Origin: Pseudomonadota bacterium
Lineage (GTDB): Bacteria > Pseudomonadota > Alphaproteobacteria > Rhizobiales > Xanthobacteraceae
Assembly (NCBI GenBank): GCA_023386885.1
Contig: JAEWIX010000096.1
Coordinates: 1 to 37,162 of the forward strand
Direction: 5' to 3'
Length of the DNA stretch: 37,162 bases
Of the stretch, positions 24,512-31,082 are shown one piece after another (the stretch's first letter is position 1; each line of letters begins with the position of its first letter). The position numbers and the translations under genes were made by a program. A model generated the notes under the pieces. The model saw only the letters and a program-made list of their open reading frames with translations, had not been told where the DNA came from and did no database searches.

Positions 24512-24949
24512 ATGCGTGCGCTCGGAATGAGAACGGCTCTGATCGGTCTATTGGCGATGGCGGGAGCATGCGTCGCGGGTGTCGCGCACGCCGATAGCGG
24601 CACCATCCGCATTTCGGTGCTCAAGGGCGGCTGGTTCATCGGTGCGTCGGGCGGCAGCGGCACGCTGACGTTTCACGGCCGGCGCTATCCGTTGTCGATC
24701 GGCGGCATCGACGCCGGCCTGGTATTCGGCGCCTCGCAGACCAATCTGTCCGGCCGCGTGACCAACATCCGGCGTCCCTCGGATGTTGCCGGCGTCTACG
24801 GCGCGGGCGGTGCGGGCGCTGCCATCGGCGTCGGCGCGCGGGCCATCGTGCTCACCAACGAGAAGGGTGCAGTGTTGCAACTCAGCGGCCGTCAGACCGG
24901 GCTGATGCTCAATGCCGATCTGAGCGGGCTGGCGATCTCGCTGCGCTGA
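24512..24949 (+). CDS. Periplasmic glycine-rich protein of unknown function
   Basis: A 145-residue protein. A signal peptide (RTALIGLLAMAGACVAGVAHA, cut near residue 27) is followed by DSGTIRISVLKGGWFIGASGGSGTLTFHGRRYPLSIGG, then repeated Gly/Ala-rich strands, ending LQLSGRQTGLMLNADLSGLAISLR. The pattern of short beta strands separated by Gly suggests a small beta-rich periplasmic or outer-membrane-associated protein. I recall similar proteins annotated as hypothetical in Bradyrhizobium-like and Burkholderia-like genomes. The ATG at 24512 has a GAAGGA ribosome binding site. An alternative is that the LSGRVTNIRRPSDVAGVYGAGGAGAAIG part is a SYLF-like hydrophobic hairpin, but the usual SYLF signatures are not evident. 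It converges on the desaturase gene. Confidence 0.7.
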   Translation: MRALGMRTALIGLLAMAGACVAGVAHADSGTIRISVLKGGWFIGASGGSGTLTFHGRRYPLSIGGIDAGLVFGASQTNLSGRVTNIRRPSDVAGVYGAGGAGAAIGVGARAIVLTNEKGAVLQLSGRQTGLMLNADLSGLAISLR

Positions 24950-24973
24950 CGCGGCTGCGACGGTCGACCGGAG

Positions 24974-25975
24974 CTATTCGGCCGGAACCGCCTTGCTGGC
25001 GGTCGCGGCCGGATGCGGATCGGCCAGGGTCGCGCAGTCGCGCAACAGGCCGCCGAAATAGCCGTGGGTGACGTGCGCGAGTTGCGGAAACGGCTCACGC
25101 GTCATCAAGAGGCGGTGCAGTTCGGCAAGGCGGAAGCAGGGCACGCCCGGAAACAGGTGGTGCTCGAGATGATAGTTCAGGCCCCACGGTGCGATGAGAT
25201 AAAGCTGCCACCACGGCGCCAGCACGGTGCGGCTCTCGTTGAGCACGTTCTCATGCTCGACCGCGTAATGCTCAGCGACGTTGCGGATATAGCGGATCGC
25301 GACGAACACCGTCATCACCGGCACGATCCAGTAAAGCAGCAACTGCTTCCAGAATCCGAACGCGATCGACGCAACCAATAATGCGACGAAGAACACCAGC
25401 CGTGACCGCGCGACGATCGCGGGAATGTCGCGGGTTTCCTTGTTCTTGTGAAAGCCTGTAACTGCCGCGTAAATCTTCAGGCCGGTGAGATATTGCAGGA
25501 TGTATTTCACCATGCCCGGACGCGGCTTGGGGAATTCGAATTCCTCCAGCCCGATGTTGCGGGTCCAGTCCGGATCGCGCTCGCTGTTGAGTTCGCGATG
25601 ATGCGCGAAATGGCTGTTGCGATAACCGGCCATCGAGGCCGTGGTCGGCAGCGCGATGATCTCGCCGACGATGTCGTTCAGTGTGCGGTTGGCGTAGCCG
25701 CGATAATGCGCGGCGTCGTGCATCAAGCCGCCGAGGCCGTTGATCCGCGAGCCGATGATAATCACAGCCAGCAGATAGATGACCGGATGCCACCAGATCT
25801 CGCTGATCGTGACGGCTGCCGCGATGGTCACGATTTCGATCAGGACGGCGAGCGTGAATTTCCGGCTGTCGATCCGCGACAGATTGCGGATCTCCTCCTT
25901 GGTCAAAAGGCGCGGGATATCCCGCACGCAGTCGTCGCCAAGTTTCGCCGATTTCGCGATGACGGTGGTATCCAC
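24974..25975 (-). CDS. Membrane fatty-acid desaturase (three histidine boxes)
   Basis: A 333-residue integral-membrane di-iron enzyme. The three histidine boxes are HDAAH (86-90), HFAHH (122-126) and HLEHH (269-273), with spacing and GLNYHLEHHLFPGVPC as in acyl-lipid desaturases and related hydroxylases. Hydrophobic pairs flank boxes 1-2 and precede box 3. The start is a GTG at 25975 with a weak ribosome binding site; the first 30 residues are soluble. No ferredoxin, reductase or cytochrome b5 gene is adjacent, so the electron donor is elsewhere. Substrate (phospholipid acyl chain, carotenoid or other) cannot be read from sequence. A perfect palindrome 55 bases upstream may regulate it. Alternative: a rhizobitoxine-type or carotenoid desaturase/hydroxylase-like relative. 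Confidence 0.88.
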   Translation of the reverse strand: MDTTVIAKSAKLGDDCVRDIPRLLTKEEIRNLSRIDSRKFTLAVLIEIVTIAAAVTISEIWWHPVIYLLAVIIIGSRINGLGGLMHDAAHYRGYANRTLNDIVGEIIALPTTASMAGYRNSHFAHHRELNSERDPDWTRNIGLEEFEFPKPRPGMVKYILQYLTGLKIYAAVTGFHKNKETRDIPAIVARSRLVFFVALLVASIAFGFWKQLLLYWIVPVMTVFVAIRYIRNVAEHYAVEHENVLNESRTVLAPWWQLYLIAPWGLNYHLEHHLFPGVPCFRLAELHRLLMTREPFPQLAHVTHGYFGGLLRDCATLADPHPAATASKAVPAE

Positions 25976-26029
25976 GGCAGCACGTCCAGGTTGGAAAGGC
26001 CGTAGAATACCGCATTCGGAGAGATGCTC

Positions 26030-26046
26030 CTATGCGATTAGCATAG
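26030..26046. promoter_or_regulatory. Palindrome upstream of the desaturase gene, possible operator
   Basis: CTATGC-GATTA-GCATAG is a perfect 6-base dyad in a locally AT-rich stretch, 55 bases before the desaturase start codon, where a promoter would be expected. It resembles the layout of TetR-type operators, but no specific regulator can be assigned. Confidence 0.35.
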
Positions 26047-26116
26047 CGGCAACCATGTATTTTAAGGAATTAGTTAAGATGTCCGCCGGGTGCGGGCGAG
26101 AAGAAACCCGTGCGGT

Positions 26117-26229
26117 TTACCTGAACTGGGCGCGGCAGGCGCGCCGCTGTTCCGGAGTTCCGGCCGCGTCGGCGGAGAAAGACATGCCGGCGATGAGCGA
26201 CGCGAGAACATTGTGCAGGCCAGTTTCAT
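26117..26229 (-). pseudogene. Possible small secreted-protein gene broken by one missing base
   Basis: The minus-strand ATG at 26229 has a strong ribosome binding site (GGAGG, 5 bases upstream) and reads MKLACTMFSRRS, which is not protein-like. If the run of three A after ATG had one more base, the frame would read MKTGLHNVLASLIAG, then MSFSADAAGTPEQRRACRAQFR and stop at 26117. That looks like a signal peptide with an ADAAG cut region. The product would be only 37 residues. This is a remnant, a sequencing indel or chance. Confidence 0.25.
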
Positions 26230-26300
26230 CGCATCCTCCACGCGTGTTCGATTTCGATCCCGATGTCCCGTCGGTGTTCCGGGCCCGACGCTCGCTTCGT

Positions 26301-26314
26301 AGTACGGAAGTACT
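26301..26314. promoter_or_regulatory. Dyad upstream of the cytochrome c gene
   Basis: AGTAC-GGAA-GTACT is a perfect 5-base dyad extended imperfectly on both sides (GTAG and CTAC). It lies in the divergent gap between the broken mini-gene and the cytochrome gene, 117 bases before the latter. It may be an operator; no regulator was recognised. Confidence 0.25.
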
Positions 26315-26430
26315 CTACCGAATTTTGGATTCGAACGCATACTGACACCTTGAAACGCCACGCGAGTGGAGCGGATACGGCATCGCTGCCGGTTGCTGGC
26401 ATGGCGGCGCGGCATTCCGCGAGGTGATTC

Positions 26431-26895
26431 ATGGCAACGCGTTCCGCAATGCGCCTCATCTTCGTCGCGGTAGCGACGTGCACGATGTTGACTGCGCCGC
26501 TCGCTCCGTCACACGCGGAATCGGATCGGCAGGAACTCAAACTGGTGACGCCGCCGCTCAGTCTGTACCGGAAGCAGATACGGCCGCCGGTCGACACGCT
26601 GCCGGTGCCGGCCGGATTCACGAGGGAACATATCATTCACGGTGACAAAGTCTTCCACGGCGAAGCCGCGAACGGACAATGTAGCGTCTGTCACGCCATC
26701 GACGGCAAGGGGACGACGAACGGCAACGACCTGACCGCCGGCATGTTCATCTGGAGCGATGGCAGCGTGAAGGAGTTGAAGCGGACCATCCTGCACAACA
26801 TGGCGGTGGCGCCGGGCAGGGACGGCGATCTGGAGCCGGCCGACGTCGAGGCGGTGTCGGCGTACGTCTGGGCCATCAGTCGTCAGTCGCCGTAG
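26431..26895 (+). CDS. Small periplasmic monohaem c-type cytochrome
   Basis: A 154-residue secreted protein. The signal peptide ends around SHAESD (residues 27-33). A proline-rich linker (PPLSLYRKQIRPPVDTLPVPAGF) precedes a single class I cytochrome c domain. The haem-attachment motif is C84-S-V-C87-H88, preceded by GDKVFHGEAANGQ; a distal methionine is probably in HNMAVAPGRDGDL, and VEAVSAYVWAISRQ is the usual C-terminal helix. The ATG at 26431 has a GAGGTG ribosome binding site. No oxidase, dehydrogenase or maturation gene is adjacent, so its partner is unknown. It may shuttle electrons for a periplasmic dehydrogenase. Its 3' end overlaps the end of a convergent frameshifted mini-gene. Confidence 0.85.
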   Translation: MATRSAMRLIFVAVATCTMLTAPLAPSHAESDRQELKLVTPPLSLYRKQIRPPVDTLPVPAGFTREHIIHGDKVFHGEAANGQCSVCHAIDGKGTTNGNDLTAGMFIWSDGSVKELKRTILHNMAVAPGRDGDLEPADVEAVSAYVWAISRQSP

Positions 26896-27076
26896 GACAC
26901 CGGTCGATATCTCCTGATGTAGAGCGCGAGGACCGTGCGCGCGTAACCCGATCGGACCTCGACGCGCGCGCGGCGGTCTGGGTCCTCGCTGGCATCGGCG
27001 CGGGGCCCGACGAATCCCCCGGCGACAGCAACAGCCAGATCGCGTTGCGCATCTGCGTTTCGAATTCCACCGTCAT
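26883..27076 (-). pseudogene. Small gene (about 64 residues) apparently frameshifted at a G5 tract
   Basis: The minus-strand ATG at 27076 follows AGGTGG at good spacing and reads MTVEFETQMRNAIWLLLSPG. At the five-G run (27016-27020) the protein-like frame changes. One more G would continue as GFVGPRADASEDPDRRARVE, then VRSGYARTVLALYIRRYRPVSYGD, stopping at 26883. That continuation has strongly GC-rich third positions and a plausible composition; the uncorrected frame ends in a Ser/Arg/Thr-rich tail. The family is unknown. It could be a sequencing error, decay or programmed slippage. The 3' end overlaps the cytochrome gene by 13 bases. Confidence 0.45.
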
Positions 27077-27141
27077 GTCACCACCTGAAAAGCCTGAAGC
27101 AAATCGTGCGGTGATGATTGGCCCTTTCGCCTCGGGGTGGC

Positions 27142-27157
27142 TGTGATGTCGATCACA
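27142..27157. promoter_or_regulatory. Perfect CRP/FNR-superfamily type palindrome
   Basis: TGTGATGTCGATCACA matches the CRP consensus TGTGA-N6-TCACA exactly. It lies 66 bases upstream of the minus-strand mini-gene start and about 340 bases upstream of the collagen-like gene's promoter. It also partly resembles FixK/FNR boxes, but lacks the TTGAT/ATCAA ends. No other copy was noticed in the window. Which gene it controls, if any, is unknown. Confidence 0.5.
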
Positions 27158-27480
27158 TAGCGGCGGTCGGCAAAGCCGTTCGGCGGAATCCGTCACACGG
27201 TTGTCGGCGATCGCCTTGATTGACCGGGGCGCCATCGACATTGGGCTGTCTTAATTTTTTGTTAGGCATGTCGGTGCGAGAATCAGTCAAGCGAGCGAGG
27301 GCCGGATGTACGCCCAGCTCAGAATGGTCCGAGGCGACAAGCTTCGGGCCATTTTTCGTTGGGGACCGGCAAGGCGGCATGGCGACGCGCGCCGTCGTTC
27401 CTCGTCGTTTGGCTTTGGGATCGGCACCACGCCCGATCGCGCGGCGAACGCCTGCGCTATTCCGTCCGACGGGTTTTCTG
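27158..27480. other. Intergenic stretch, no credible gene seen
   Basis: Open frames exist on both strands, but none combines a ribosome binding site with protein-like composition. An AT-rich patch (TTAATTTTTTG near 27250) stands out. It is presumably spacer between the CRP-like site and the lipoprotein promoter. Confidence 0.4.
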
Positions 27481-27509
27481 TTGCGCCGCTTCGTTCTCGC
27501 CATTCTAAT
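27481..27509 (+). promoter_or_regulatory. Candidate sigma-70 promoter for the collagen-like lipoprotein
   Basis: TTGCGC (27481-27486), a 17-base spacer and TCTAAT (27504-27509, five of six matches to the -10 consensus), followed by a 33-base interval containing a strong GGAGGAG ribosome binding site (27531-27537) and the ATG at 27543. Confidence 0.5.
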
Positions 27510-27542
27510 CCTCCGGCAAATTGCAGGCTGGGAGGAGACACA

Positions 27543-27935
27543 ATGAAAACGATTGTTGCGATGGTGACGTTGGTTGCCGCTTTGGCGCTGAGCGGTTGTG
27601 GCAAAGACCCTGGTCCGAAGGGTGATCCGGGGCCGCAAGGTCCAGCCGGCGCCCAAGGGGCGCAAGGGATTCAAGGCGTTCCCGGTCCCCAAGGCATTGC
27701 CGGCGCTCAAGGGCCGCAGGGCGCAAAGGGCGACAAGGGGGATAAAGGCGACAAGGGAGAGAAGGGGGATAAAGGCGATTCGACACCGTCAAACATTCGC
27801 GCGGTGCAGGCTGACGGCGCCGTCAGCTGCGATAGCAGCGAAATGCTTGTGTCGGTGTTCTGCCCCGGCGGTGGTGCCGTGGACGGTGCAAAATGCGCGA
27901 CCGCACCAACAATCGGGCTCTGCTTGAAAAAGTAA
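27543..27935 (+). CDS. Collagen-like (Gly-X-Y repeat) lipoprotein
   Basis: A 130-residue protein. A lipoprotein signal peptide ends in LSGC with C19 as the lipidated residue. Nineteen uninterrupted Gly-X-Y triplets run from G24 to S80, first Pro/Ala/Gln-rich (GPQGPAGAQGAQG) and then charged (GDKGDKGDKGEKGDKGD), the composition of bacterial collagen-like triple helices. A compact C-terminal part (81-130) has four Cys in VSCDSSEMLVSVFCPGG and CATAPTIGLCLKK, likely a disulphide-stabilised head. The ribosome binding site is excellent. The protein is probably a trimeric surface or periplasmic stalk anchored in a membrane; partner and function are unknown. It stands alone as a single-gene unit. Confidence 0.85.
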   Translation: MKTIVAMVTLVAALALSGCGKDPGPKGDPGPQGPAGAQGAQGIQGVPGPQGIAGAQGPQGAKGDKGDKGDKGEKGDKGDSTPSNIRAVQADGAVSCDSSEMLVSVFCPGGGAVDGAKCATAPTIGLCLKK

Positions 27936-28000
27936 GGAGAGGCGGAGCATCGCGGCAGCAGCGTTGACGCGATGATCTGGAACGCTGACTTGAAACCAAA

Positions 28001-28022
28001 CCCGCCGACTTCGGCCGGCGGG
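28001..28022. terminator. Hairpin downstream of the collagen-like gene
   Basis: CCCGCCG (28001-28007) and CGGCGGG (28016-28022) form a perfect 7-base GC-rich stem with an 8-base loop, 66 bases after the stop codon. No T tract follows, so intrinsic termination is uncertain. Confidence 0.4.
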
Positions 28023-28301
28023 TGCCTCGCGGAGCGGTGAGCGCGAAGAGGACCTCGTCCCGTTGAACGGATATCAGCGGACGTTCGGGGGCGTCCTCAC
28101 GTCCGGCATGTCGCGATCCGAGAAGAGCACGCGAAGTACTCAGAAAGGATTCTGCTGAGGCGATCCTGCGGATCTGACGTTTGACCGAAAATTCAAGGCT
28201 TGCGGGAGGTGGCCTTGCATGTGGCCCCAGCGGAATGTCCGGGAATTTCAGGGGAGAGGAAAATCAAGCTGTGTGCTTGACCGTGCAGGCGGCATCATAA
28301 A
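28023..28301. other. Intergenic stretch, nothing recognised
   Basis: About 280 bases between the lipoprotein terminator-like hairpin and tRNA-Asn. No open frame with a ribosome binding site was seen and no strong RNA structure was noticed. Confidence 0.4.
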
Positions 28302-28376
28302 TGGCTCCCCGGGCCGGATTCGAACCAGCGACCAACCGGTTAACAGCCGGTTGCTCTACCACTGAGCTACCAGGGA
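28302..28376 (-). tRNA. tRNA-Asn (anticodon GTT)
   Basis: A complete 75-base cloverleaf with encoded CCA on the minus strand. Acceptor stem TCCCTGG/CCGGGGA has one T-G pair, with discriminator G. The D arm is GCTC/GAGC with loop AGTGGTA. The anticodon loop CTGTTAA carries GTT. The T arm has the loop TTCGAAT. All conserved positions are present. It is an isolated gene with its own promoter upstream. Confidence 0.96.
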
Positions 28377-28408
28377 ACAGAGCCGCAGCTAAGCTTGCGT
28401 TGCGGGAG

Positions 28409-28436
28409 CGTATAACAAAGCCTTCGCGGCTTGCAA
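28409..28436 (-). promoter_or_regulatory. Candidate promoter for tRNA-Asn
   Basis: On the minus strand TTGCAA (28431-28436) and TATACG (28409-28414) are separated by 16 bases, with the tRNA 5' end 32 bases downstream of the -10. This is a reasonable sigma-70-like arrangement. Confidence 0.5.
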
Positions 28437-28632
28437 AGAGAAATAGAGAGGGTTCCGGCATCTTCGAAACTTCGCGGGATTACCCCGATTTGTCCGCTTG
28501 GGACCGCTGGAAACACAGCGTTTGGCGCGCCGGCGTCGATAGTCTTGCATCGATGCACGCGCTGCCCTACTGCTCCGGTTCTTACATTCCCGTCGGTTTC
28601 GGCGGCCGTCTCCGGCCCCGCATTCGAATCGA

Positions 28633-28666
28633 TATAAGCTTCCACGGGCGCTCCAAAGGAGCGCCC
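28633..28666 (+). promoter_or_regulatory. Candidate -10 box and perfect stem-loop at the predicted 5' end of the pcm transcript
   Basis: TATAAG (28633-28638) would place the transcript start near 28645. A perfect 9-base stem begins there: GGGCGCTCC (28646-28654), loop AAA, GGAGCGCCC (28658-28666), ending 26 bases before the pcm start codon. There is no T tract. A clear -35 is missing. The hairpin may stabilise or regulate the mRNA. Confidence 0.45.
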
Positions 28667-28692
28667 AAAATGGATCGGCAAAAGGATCGCCT

Positions 28693-29361
28693 ATGTCCGA
28701 CTTCGCGACGTCCGATTTCGTGACCGCCCGCCAGAAAATGGTCGATGGCCAGGTCCGCACCAGCGACGTGACCGACCAGCGCGTCATCGACGCCATGCTG
28801 GCGGTGCCGCGCGAAGCCTTCGTTCCCGGCGACAAGACGGCCATGGCCTATCTCGACCTCGATCTGGAGGTTGGGGACAACCGCTTCCTGCTTAAGCCGG
28901 TCGTCGCCGCGCGGCTGCTACAGGCCGCAGAGGTGCGGCATACCGACACCGTTCTCGTGGTCGGTTGCGCGTCCGGCTATACGGCGGCGCTGGCGGCCAA
29001 GCTGGCCCAACAGGTCCGTGCCACCGATCCCGACGCGGGACTGGTGGCGCGGGCCAAAGCGTCGCTGGACAAGTTGGGGATCACCAATGCGTCTGCCTCG
29101 GTTGCCGCGCCGGCGGAGGGCGATTCGGCCCATGCCCCGTACGATGTGATCGTTCTGGAAGGCGCCACCGAGGTCGTTCCGGAAAGCCTCTATCGCCAGT
29201 TGAAGGAGGGCGGGCGGCTGGTCGGCGTGTTCGCCACCGGAAACGTCCAGCGCGCCACCTTGGTGACGCATTCCCACGACGATTTCGGCAGCCGCATCCT
29301 GTTCGATGCCTCTGCACGCCTCCTTCCAGGGATGCAACGAACTCCGGAATTCGTTTTCTAA
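28693..29361 (+). CDS. pcm: Protein-L-isoaspartate O-methyltransferase family protein
   Basis: A 222-residue member of the PCMT family. N-terminal VTARQKMVDGQVRTSDVTDQRVIDAMLAVPREAFVP is the usual Pcm lead-in. The SAM-binding loop is VVGCASGYTAAL at 89-100, where classical Pcm has a Glu and GTGSGYQ; LKEGGRLVGVF is the late motif. Classical enzymes methylate isoaspartyl residues to start protein repair. The altered motif I and the alphaproteobacterial gene position beside tolC suggest a subgroup that may act differently, so the repair activity is inferred. The ribosome binding site is AAAGGA. It lies 221 bases upstream of tolC in the same direction. Confidence 0.88.
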   Translation: MSDFATSDFVTARQKMVDGQVRTSDVTDQRVIDAMLAVPREAFVPGDKTAMAYLDLDLEVGDNRFLLKPVVAARLLQAAEVRHTDTVLVVGCASGYTAALAAKLAQQVRATDPDAGLVARAKASLDKLGITNASASVAAPAEGDSAHAPYDVIVLEGATEVVPESLYRQLKEGGRLVGVFATGNVQRATLVTHSHDDFGSRILFDASARLLPGMQRTPEFVF

Positions 29362-29456
29362 ACAACGGGAATCAGACATTTCTTCGCGCGCCGGGCTGGC
29401 CGTAGCCGACCGTGTCGGGCCTTCCCGGGGCGCTGTGGCTCTCTTGCCCCACTTGT

Positions 29457-29480
29457 GGAGTTTCCGCGCTCCGCAACTCC
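29457..29480. promoter_or_regulatory. Dyad in the pcm-tolC gap
   Basis: GGAGTT (29457-29462) and AACTCC (29475-29480) form a perfect 6-base dyad with a 12-base spacer, about 100 bases before the tolC start. It may be the end of the pcm transcript or an operator. The evidence is weak. Confidence 0.25.
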
Positions 29481-29582
29481 CGAGGGGTTCCGTCCCTTTG
29501 CGGCAGTAACTATGATTGCGCCCGGCGGGGCATGACCGATACTGGCCGATTCGAGAGATGCCGGATCGGTTTCCAAGAAGAA

Positions 29583-30986
29583 ATGGATGTCTGGATGGGT
29601 GGGTTTAAGAAGATCACCGGAGTAGCGGTAGCGGCTCTGCTGTTGGGCTTTGCCGGAACGACTCCCGTTCTTGCCGAGACCATCGAGGCCGCGCTCGTGC
29701 GGGCCTACCAGACCAATCCGCAGCTCAACGCCCAGCGGGCGCAGGTGCGCGCGACCGACGAAAACGTGCCGCAGGCCCTGTCCGGCTACCGGCCGAAAGT
29801 CGCCATCACGGCAAGCGCGGGCTATCAATATACCGATGCGACCGTGTCGTCCGGCGGGGTCAACGCGCATGGTACCGGCGCGCAGGTCCCGCGCGCGGTC
29901 GGCATCACCGCGACCCAGACGCTCTATAACGGACAACAGACAGCCAACCGCACCCGGGCGGCGGAAAGCCAGGTTTCGTCGGCGCGCGAAGGTCTTCGCG
30001 TTCTGGAGCAGAGCGTGTTGCTCGCGGCTTCGACCATCTACATGGACTACCTGCGCGACTCGGCGATCGTTGAGGTTCAGCACAGCAACGTTCGCGTGCT
30101 GGAACAAACGCTGAAGCAGACCCGCGACCGCTTCAATGTCGGCGAAGTGACACGAACGGACGTTGCGCAATCCGAAGCGCGGCTTGCCGCCGGCAAAACG
30201 CAGGAGCGAGCCGCCGAAGCGACGCTGAATACGACGCGGTCGAACTATCGTCGCATCATCGGCAGCGAACCATCCGCGCTGGCGCCGGGATCGCCGGTTG
30301 ACCGTTACTTGCCGAGCACGCTGGCCGGTGCGGTCAATCTCGGTCTGGTCGAAAATCCGAATGTCACCGCCGCGATGTTCGGCATCGATGTCAGTCACCT
30401 TCAGGTGAAGGTCGCCGAGGGTGCACTGTTCCCGACGGTCAGTCTGCAAGTCGGCGCGCAGCAGGGCTACGAGCAACAGCTTTCGACGCCGAAGAGTTTC
30501 GTGGCCTCGGCCATCGCTCAGGTTTCGGTGCCGATCTATCAGGGCGGCGGCGAGTACGCCTTGATTCGCCAATCCAAGGAGACGCTGGCGCAACAACGTC
30601 TTGCGCTGGAGCAGGTCCGCGACCAGACCCGTGCGACGGTGGTGCAAAGCTGGGGGCAGTTGCAGGCCGCGAAGTCGCAGGTCACATCGGCGCAGGCGCA
30701 GGTGCAGGCTTCGGAAATTGCATTGAACGGCGTTCGCGAGGAAGCGAAGGCCGGTCAGCGCACCACGCTCGACGTCCTCAACGCGCAGCAGGATCTGGTC
30801 AACGCGCGCGTGGCACTGGTCACCGCGCAACACGACCGCGTGGTCGCCTCCTATGCGGTGCTCAGTTCGGTCGGTCGGCTGTCGCCGCAGGTGCTGAAAC
30901 TGCGGACCACCATCTACGACCCCAGCGTCCACTATCATCAGGTGCGTGATAGCTGGGGCGGGATTCGCACGCCGGATGGCCGCTAG
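29583..30986 (+). CDS. tolC: TolC-type outer-membrane channel protein
   Basis: A 467-residue type I outer-membrane export duct. A signal peptide ends at TTPVLA (near residue 31) and the mature protein begins ETIEAALVRAYQTNPQLNAQRAQVRATDENVPQA, the standard TolC N-terminus. It contains the two structural repeats with VGITATQTLYNGQQTANRTRAAES, TRDRFNVGEVTRTDVAQSEARL, VSVPIYQGGGEYALIRQSKE and EEAKAGQRTTLDVLNAQQDLVNARVAL. It ends PSVHYHQVRDSWGGIRTPDGR. The ATG at 29583 follows AAGAAG; an ATG at 29595 is also possible and one at 29532 less so. It serves type I secretion or efflux with partners elsewhere, and is distinct from the NodT-type lipoprotein at 12406. Confidence 0.93.
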   Translation: MDVWMGGFKKITGVAVAALLLGFAGTTPVLAETIEAALVRAYQTNPQLNAQRAQVRATDENVPQALSGYRPKVAITASAGYQYTDATVSSGGVNAHGTGAQVPRAVGITATQTLYNGQQTANRTRAAESQVSSAREGLRVLEQSVLLAASTIYMDYLRDSAIVEVQHSNVRVLEQTLKQTRDRFNVGEVTRTDVAQSEARLAAGKTQERAAEATLNTTRSNYRRIIGSEPSALAPGSPVDRYLPSTLAGAVNLGLVENPNVTAAMFGIDVSHLQVKVAEGALFPTVSLQVGAQQGYEQQLSTPKSFVASAIAQVSVPIYQGGGEYALIRQSKETLAQQRLALEQVRDQTRATVVQSWGQLQAAKSQVTSAQAQVQASEIALNGVREEAKAGQRTTLDVLNAQQDLVNARVALVTAQHDRVVASYAVLSSVGRLSPQVLKLRTTIYDPSVHYHQVRDSWGGIRTPDGR

Positions 30987-30998
30987 TGTCCTGAATCC

Positions 30999-31041
30999 GA
31001 AGTTCGCCTAACGGGCTCGCAGAAGTAGTGAAGCGAACTTC
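30999..31041. repeat. Inverted repeat downstream of tolC
   Basis: GAAGTTCGC (30999-31007) and GCGAACTTC (31033-31041) are perfect 9-base arms with a 25-base interior, starting 12 bases after the tolC stop. The surrounding sequence resembles intergenic palindromic repeats I recall from Bradyrhizobium-type genomes. It could end or stabilise the tolC mRNA. Confidence 0.55.
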
Positions 31042-31082
31042 TGAACCGCCGCACTAAATCCGTTTCACTTTAGATTGTTTGG

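Noticed and set aside
27716..27786. Short repeated GATAAAGGCGACAAGGG-type units looked like a CRISPR or tandem repeat array
   Set aside because: The units are in-frame Gly-X-Y codons of the collagen-like protein; there are no spacers and the period is 9 or 18 bases.
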